Positions 62,050 through 64,000 of a stretch of DNA of 64,000 nt are shown piece after piece; the stretch's first letter is position 1, and the number at the start of each line of letters is the position of its first letter. Made by a program: the position numbers and the translations under genes. The stretch is from DATAOG01 sp963753685 (lineage in GTDB: Bacteria; Pseudomonadota; Alphaproteobacteria; Geminicoccales; Geminicoccaceae). The notes beneath the pieces were generated by a model, which did not search any database, was not told the origin of the DNA, and saw only the letters and a list, made by a program, of their open reading frames with translations. Location of the stretch: NCBI GenBank assembly GCA_963753685.1, contig CAVWDE010000006.1, positions 372,001 through 436,000 on the forward strand, read 5' to 3'.

Positions 62050-62794
62050 GGTTCAGCCTCCCCGTGCCGTGTTTGCCGCACCATGGCACAGCCGACGCCC
62101 GTTGGCGACCTCATACGACTGGTCCCCTCGCCTGGCGAAAAGCCACCGTTTGCTGGGTGGACCGGGCGCTCAAAAACGGCGCCGCCTTGCCGCTGACTGC
62201 ACCTTCGCTGCCAAGTATGTCAAGCGACATTTTCTCTTGTTGGTAAGTAAGATCTTGGCATCCTTAGTAATATGGTTGAAATCCTCTCACTATACGATGG
62301 CAACTCCACGGAATCAACTCCTAGCACTATTTCAGATTGATCGAGATTGAGGCAAGAGACGCCAGTCTGTGAACGCCTCTGGCACGAAAGTGTAGCCATG
62401 ATGCGACACAACTGACGCAGTTTTTTCTAGACCATTTGTAAAATCAAGATCATCAGCATCAAGTAAGTCCATCGCATGCGCGACGAATGTCAGAGAACGG
62501 TGCACGCCCCGAAATCCGCCGGGCGAATGACCCCGACGTCCTCCACCGATGGATCGCGGCGTGGAGTTGACTGGAGGATCAATGCGACCCATGGCACACT
62601 TCCGTGCGCCGGAGGCCCTGCGACGCAGCTGATCGGAGCCCGGCTGCACGGGGATGGTGCGCGCCCATCGCCGCGCTCGCGCGGGGGCGGCAAATCGGCG
62701 CCGGCTTGATTCGGGCGGGCGATCGGAGGCAGGATCGGCACCGCGTTCGGAAATGACGACCAAAGATGCATAGGGACGATCAGGGATCGCGATC
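62050..62794. other. long intergenic region, partly AT-rich
   Basis: About 745 bases between the divergent E1 alpha and DUF3306 genes. Bases 62220-62480 are clearly AT-richer than the surroundings and hold the gene remnant described separately. I see no tRNA, IS ends or clear terminator. The promoter of the E1 operon should lie in 62050-62200. Confidence 0.45.
62332..62530 (-). pseudogene. AT-rich remnant of an unknown gene
   Basis: On the minus strand a frame ends HRSLTFVAHAMDLLDADDL, then DFTNGLEKTASVVSHHGYTF and VPEAFTDWRLLPQSRSI, with a natural stop at 62332. The amino acid pattern and AT-rich codons look like the true end of a transferred gene. Upstream of about 62530 the frame passes into GC-rich shadow sequence, so the front appears lost. 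Family not recognised. A short intact peptide starting at ATG 62475 cannot be excluded. Confidence 0.35.
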
Positions 62795-63250
62795 ATGGCG
62801 GAGCGTGATCGGGAGGCGGACCGGGCCGAAGGCGTGCTGGCGCGCTGGTCGCGCCTGAAGCGGGCGCAAGGCGAGCGGGACGAGGCGCCGGCGGCCGACG
62901 ATCCGCGGGCGGACGAGACGCCGGCGGACGCGCCGCTGCCGGTCGCCGCCGAGGCGGACGTCGAGGCAGCCGAGGCGGTCCGGGTCGAGGACCTGCCGGA
63001 CATCGAGAGCCTGACCTGCGAGTCGGACTTCACGGTCTTCCTGGCCAAGGGCGTGCCGCAGGCGTTGCGCAGCCAGGCGCTGAAGAAGCTCTGGCGCTCG
63101 AACCCGGTGCTGGCCAACCTCGACGGCCTCAACGACCAGGACCTCGACTACCGGTACATCGGCCTCAAGACCCTGGCCACCCGCTCGCTCGAGGACCTGG
63201 CGCGCTCTATTCCGATCGGATCCTTGCGCTCGGCGCGCGGATTCCGCTGA
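62795..63250 (+). CDS. DUF3306 domain protein
   Basis: The 151-residue protein starts at ATG 62795. Its first half is charged and low-complexity (GVLARWSRLKRAQGERDEAP, then Ala/Asp/Pro). The second half holds the DUF3306 core: EDLPDIESLTCESDFTVFLA, KGVPQALRSQALKKLWRSNP, VLANLDGLNDQDLDYRYIG. Such proteins usually sit in formate dehydrogenase or Fe-S enzyme gene sets with DUF3305 and a ferredoxin; only the NifU-like gene that follows fits that picture here. The two genes overlap in different frames. Confidence 0.8.
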   Translation: MAERDREADRAEGVLARWSRLKRAQGERDEAPAADDPRADETPADAPLPVAAEADVEAAEAVRVEDLPDIESLTCESDFTVFLAKGVPQALRSQALKKLWRSNPVLANLDGLNDQDLDYRYIGLKTLATRSLEDLARSIPIGSLRSARGFR

Positions 63251-63627
63251 GTGGGCGTCTGCCGGCGCCGGCGGCGAGCGCGGTCCGGTCGTCGCCGCTC
63301 TGCGGCTCACGGGTGACGGTGGACCTGGTGGCCGAGCGCGGGCGGATCGCGGCGTTCGGTCAGGAGGTCCGGGCCTGCGCGCTCGGCCGGGCGTCGGCCG
63401 CGGTGCTCGGCGCCCACGTGATCGGCCGCTCGCGCGCCGAGATCCTGGCCGCGCGCGACCAGCTGCGCGCCATGCTCGAGGCCGACGGCGCGCCACCCGG
63501 AGCGCCCTTCGAGCTGCTCGAGATCCTGCAGCCGGCGCGCGCGCACAAGGTCCGCCATGCCTCGATCCTGCTGCCCTTCGAGGCGACGCTTGCCGCCCTG
63601 GACGAGATCGCCGGCCAGGGCGGATAG
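63205..63627 (+). CDS. NifU/IscU-like iron-sulfur cluster scaffold protein, start unclear
   Basis: The protein resembles the NifU N-terminal/IscU domain. SPLCGSRVTVDLVAERGRIA holds the first Cys, FGQEVRACALGRASAAVLGA the second, and LQPARAHKVRHASILLPFEA the third position, where the usual Cys is replaced in this subgroup. In this frame coding-like sequence begins at LYSDRILALGARIPLSGRL (from 63205), overlapping the end of DUF3306 in another frame. No ATG, GTG or TTG is available until GTG 63313, which would cut off the first cysteine. A rare start codon or a one-base error near 63190-63205 is likely. It probably serves the same Fe-S enzyme as DUF3306. Confidence 0.7.
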   Translation, partial: LYSDRILALGARIPLSGRLPAPAASAVRSSPLCGSRVTVDLVAERGRIAAFGQEVRACALGRASAAVLGAHVIGRSRAEILAARDQLRAMLEADGAPPGAPFELLEILQPARAHKVRHASILLPFEATLAALDEIAGQGG

Positions 63628-63634
63628 CGCCCGC

Positions 63635-64000
63635 TCAGCCAGGCTCGCCGTCGGCGACGCCTGGAATCGCGGCGCAGTCGGCCGCGGCCCAGACCAGCGC
63701 CGCCGGGTCGCCAGGCCCGAGCGCGATCCCGCCCATGCGGCTCGTGACCTTGACCAGGAGCGGCCGGTCGGGGGCGGCCCTGCTGATCACCCGGACCCGG
63801 CTGGTCGGGCCGATGAAGTCGACCGAGCGCACCTCGACCGGCAGGCGGTTCAGGCCAGGCGCCCGCTCGGTGGTGCCGGTGCCGCCGATCCTGGCACCTC
63901 GAGGCGGAGCGCCTCGGGGCGCACCGCGATCGTGACCGGGGCGGCGTCGGCGAGCTGCTCGAGGCGGGGGTCGGCGCAGGCGAGCCTGCCGAACGGGGTC
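63635..64000 (-). CDS. ABC transporter ATP-binding protein (PotA/FbpC type), C-terminal part, one frameshift
   Basis: Only the end is in the window. TPFGRLACADPRLEQL and VTIAVRPEALRLEV are in one frame up to about 63895. After an indel, IGGTGTTERAPGLNRLPVEV and RSVDFIGPTSRVRVISR continue in another and end at ADGEPG. This is the TOBE domain that follows the ATPase domain in importers for polyamines, iron(III) or related ligands. The ATPase motifs lie outside the window. It converges with the NifU-like gene, seven bases between stops. Confidence 0.65.
   Translation of the reverse strand, partial: DPVRQARLRRPPPRAARRRRPGHDRGAPRGAPPRGARIGGTGTTERAPGLNRLPVEVRSVDFIGPTSRVRVISRAAPDRPLLVKVTSRMGGIALGPGDPAALVWAAADCAAIPGVADGEPG

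Overview
The window is GC-rich and densely coded and reads as a chromosomal segment of an alphaproteobacterium, probably Rhodospirillales-like. The signs are the accA, mcl1, xerD block back-to-back with aroK, aroB and tandem HlyC/CorC genes, a malyl-CoA lyase of the Rhodobacter Mcl1 type, two promoters of the alphaproteobacterial EcfG form, and a DUF3306 gene. The genus is inference. No rRNA, tRNA, CRISPR array or complete insertion sequence was found.

Bases 1-20300 are mostly core metabolism. A creatininase-type hydrolase enters from the left. A minus-strand block runs from a 46-residue membrane peptide through an unknown anchored protein, xerD and malyl-CoA lyase to accA. It diverges from a plus-strand shikimate block (aroK, aroB) followed by two CBS-domain HlyC/CorC proteins. 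These two share a 262-base tract with no differences, which looks like recent gene conversion. Next come a membrane methyltransferase, an exported AGE-family protein, an overlapping transaminase and beta-keto acid cleavage enzyme pair, an O-antigen-ligase-like protein, a TPR protein and propionyl-CoA synthetase.

Bases 20300-28600 are accessory in character. A nested inverted repeat precedes a small conserved gene. An AT-rich island encoding one polytopic membrane protein abuts the last 91 codons of an acyltransferase whose front is missing. An acyl-CoA dehydrogenase, acyl-CoA ligase and SDR operon has several frameshifts. A membrane-anchored protein with Pro-rich, Gly/Ser-rich and His/Gly-rich repeats follows on the other strand.

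Bases 28600-49300 hold a cyclic-nucleotide-type phosphodiesterase, a flavin monooxygenase, an orphan THI5-like binding protein and a second O-antigen-ligase-like paralogue. A probable amino-acid-derivative catabolic set follows: transaminase, N-formylglutamate amidohydrolase, isochorismatase-like hydrolase and livKHM. An MNT/HEPN toxin-antitoxin pair, an alpha/beta hydrolase, an LLM oxidoreductase, an SbmA/YddA-like ABC protein with degraded ATPase motifs and an alpha-glucosidase lie between livKHM and livGF.

Bases 49400-54200 look like a stress island. A SYLF-family pseudogene is followed by two divergent genes, each preceded by a GGAAC-N16/17-CGTT promoter; one of them encodes an entericidin-like lipoprotein. 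Then come a DUF1328 protein, an ECF sigma factor with its anti-sigma partner, a PhyH-family dioxygenase and an exported catalase-fold peroxidase.

Bases 54300-62050 form one minus-strand operon: E1 alpha and E1 beta of a 2-oxoacid-type dehydrogenase, an SDR and three tandem family-5 solute-binding proteins. Almost every gene in it is frameshifted. The right edge holds an AT-rich remnant, DUF3306, a NifU-like scaffold gene and the end of an ABC ATPase. Frameshifts cluster at 5.5-7.6, 23-25.7, 54-62 and 63.9 kb, while most other genes are clean. I cannot tell from one sequence whether this is base-calling error or gene decay.
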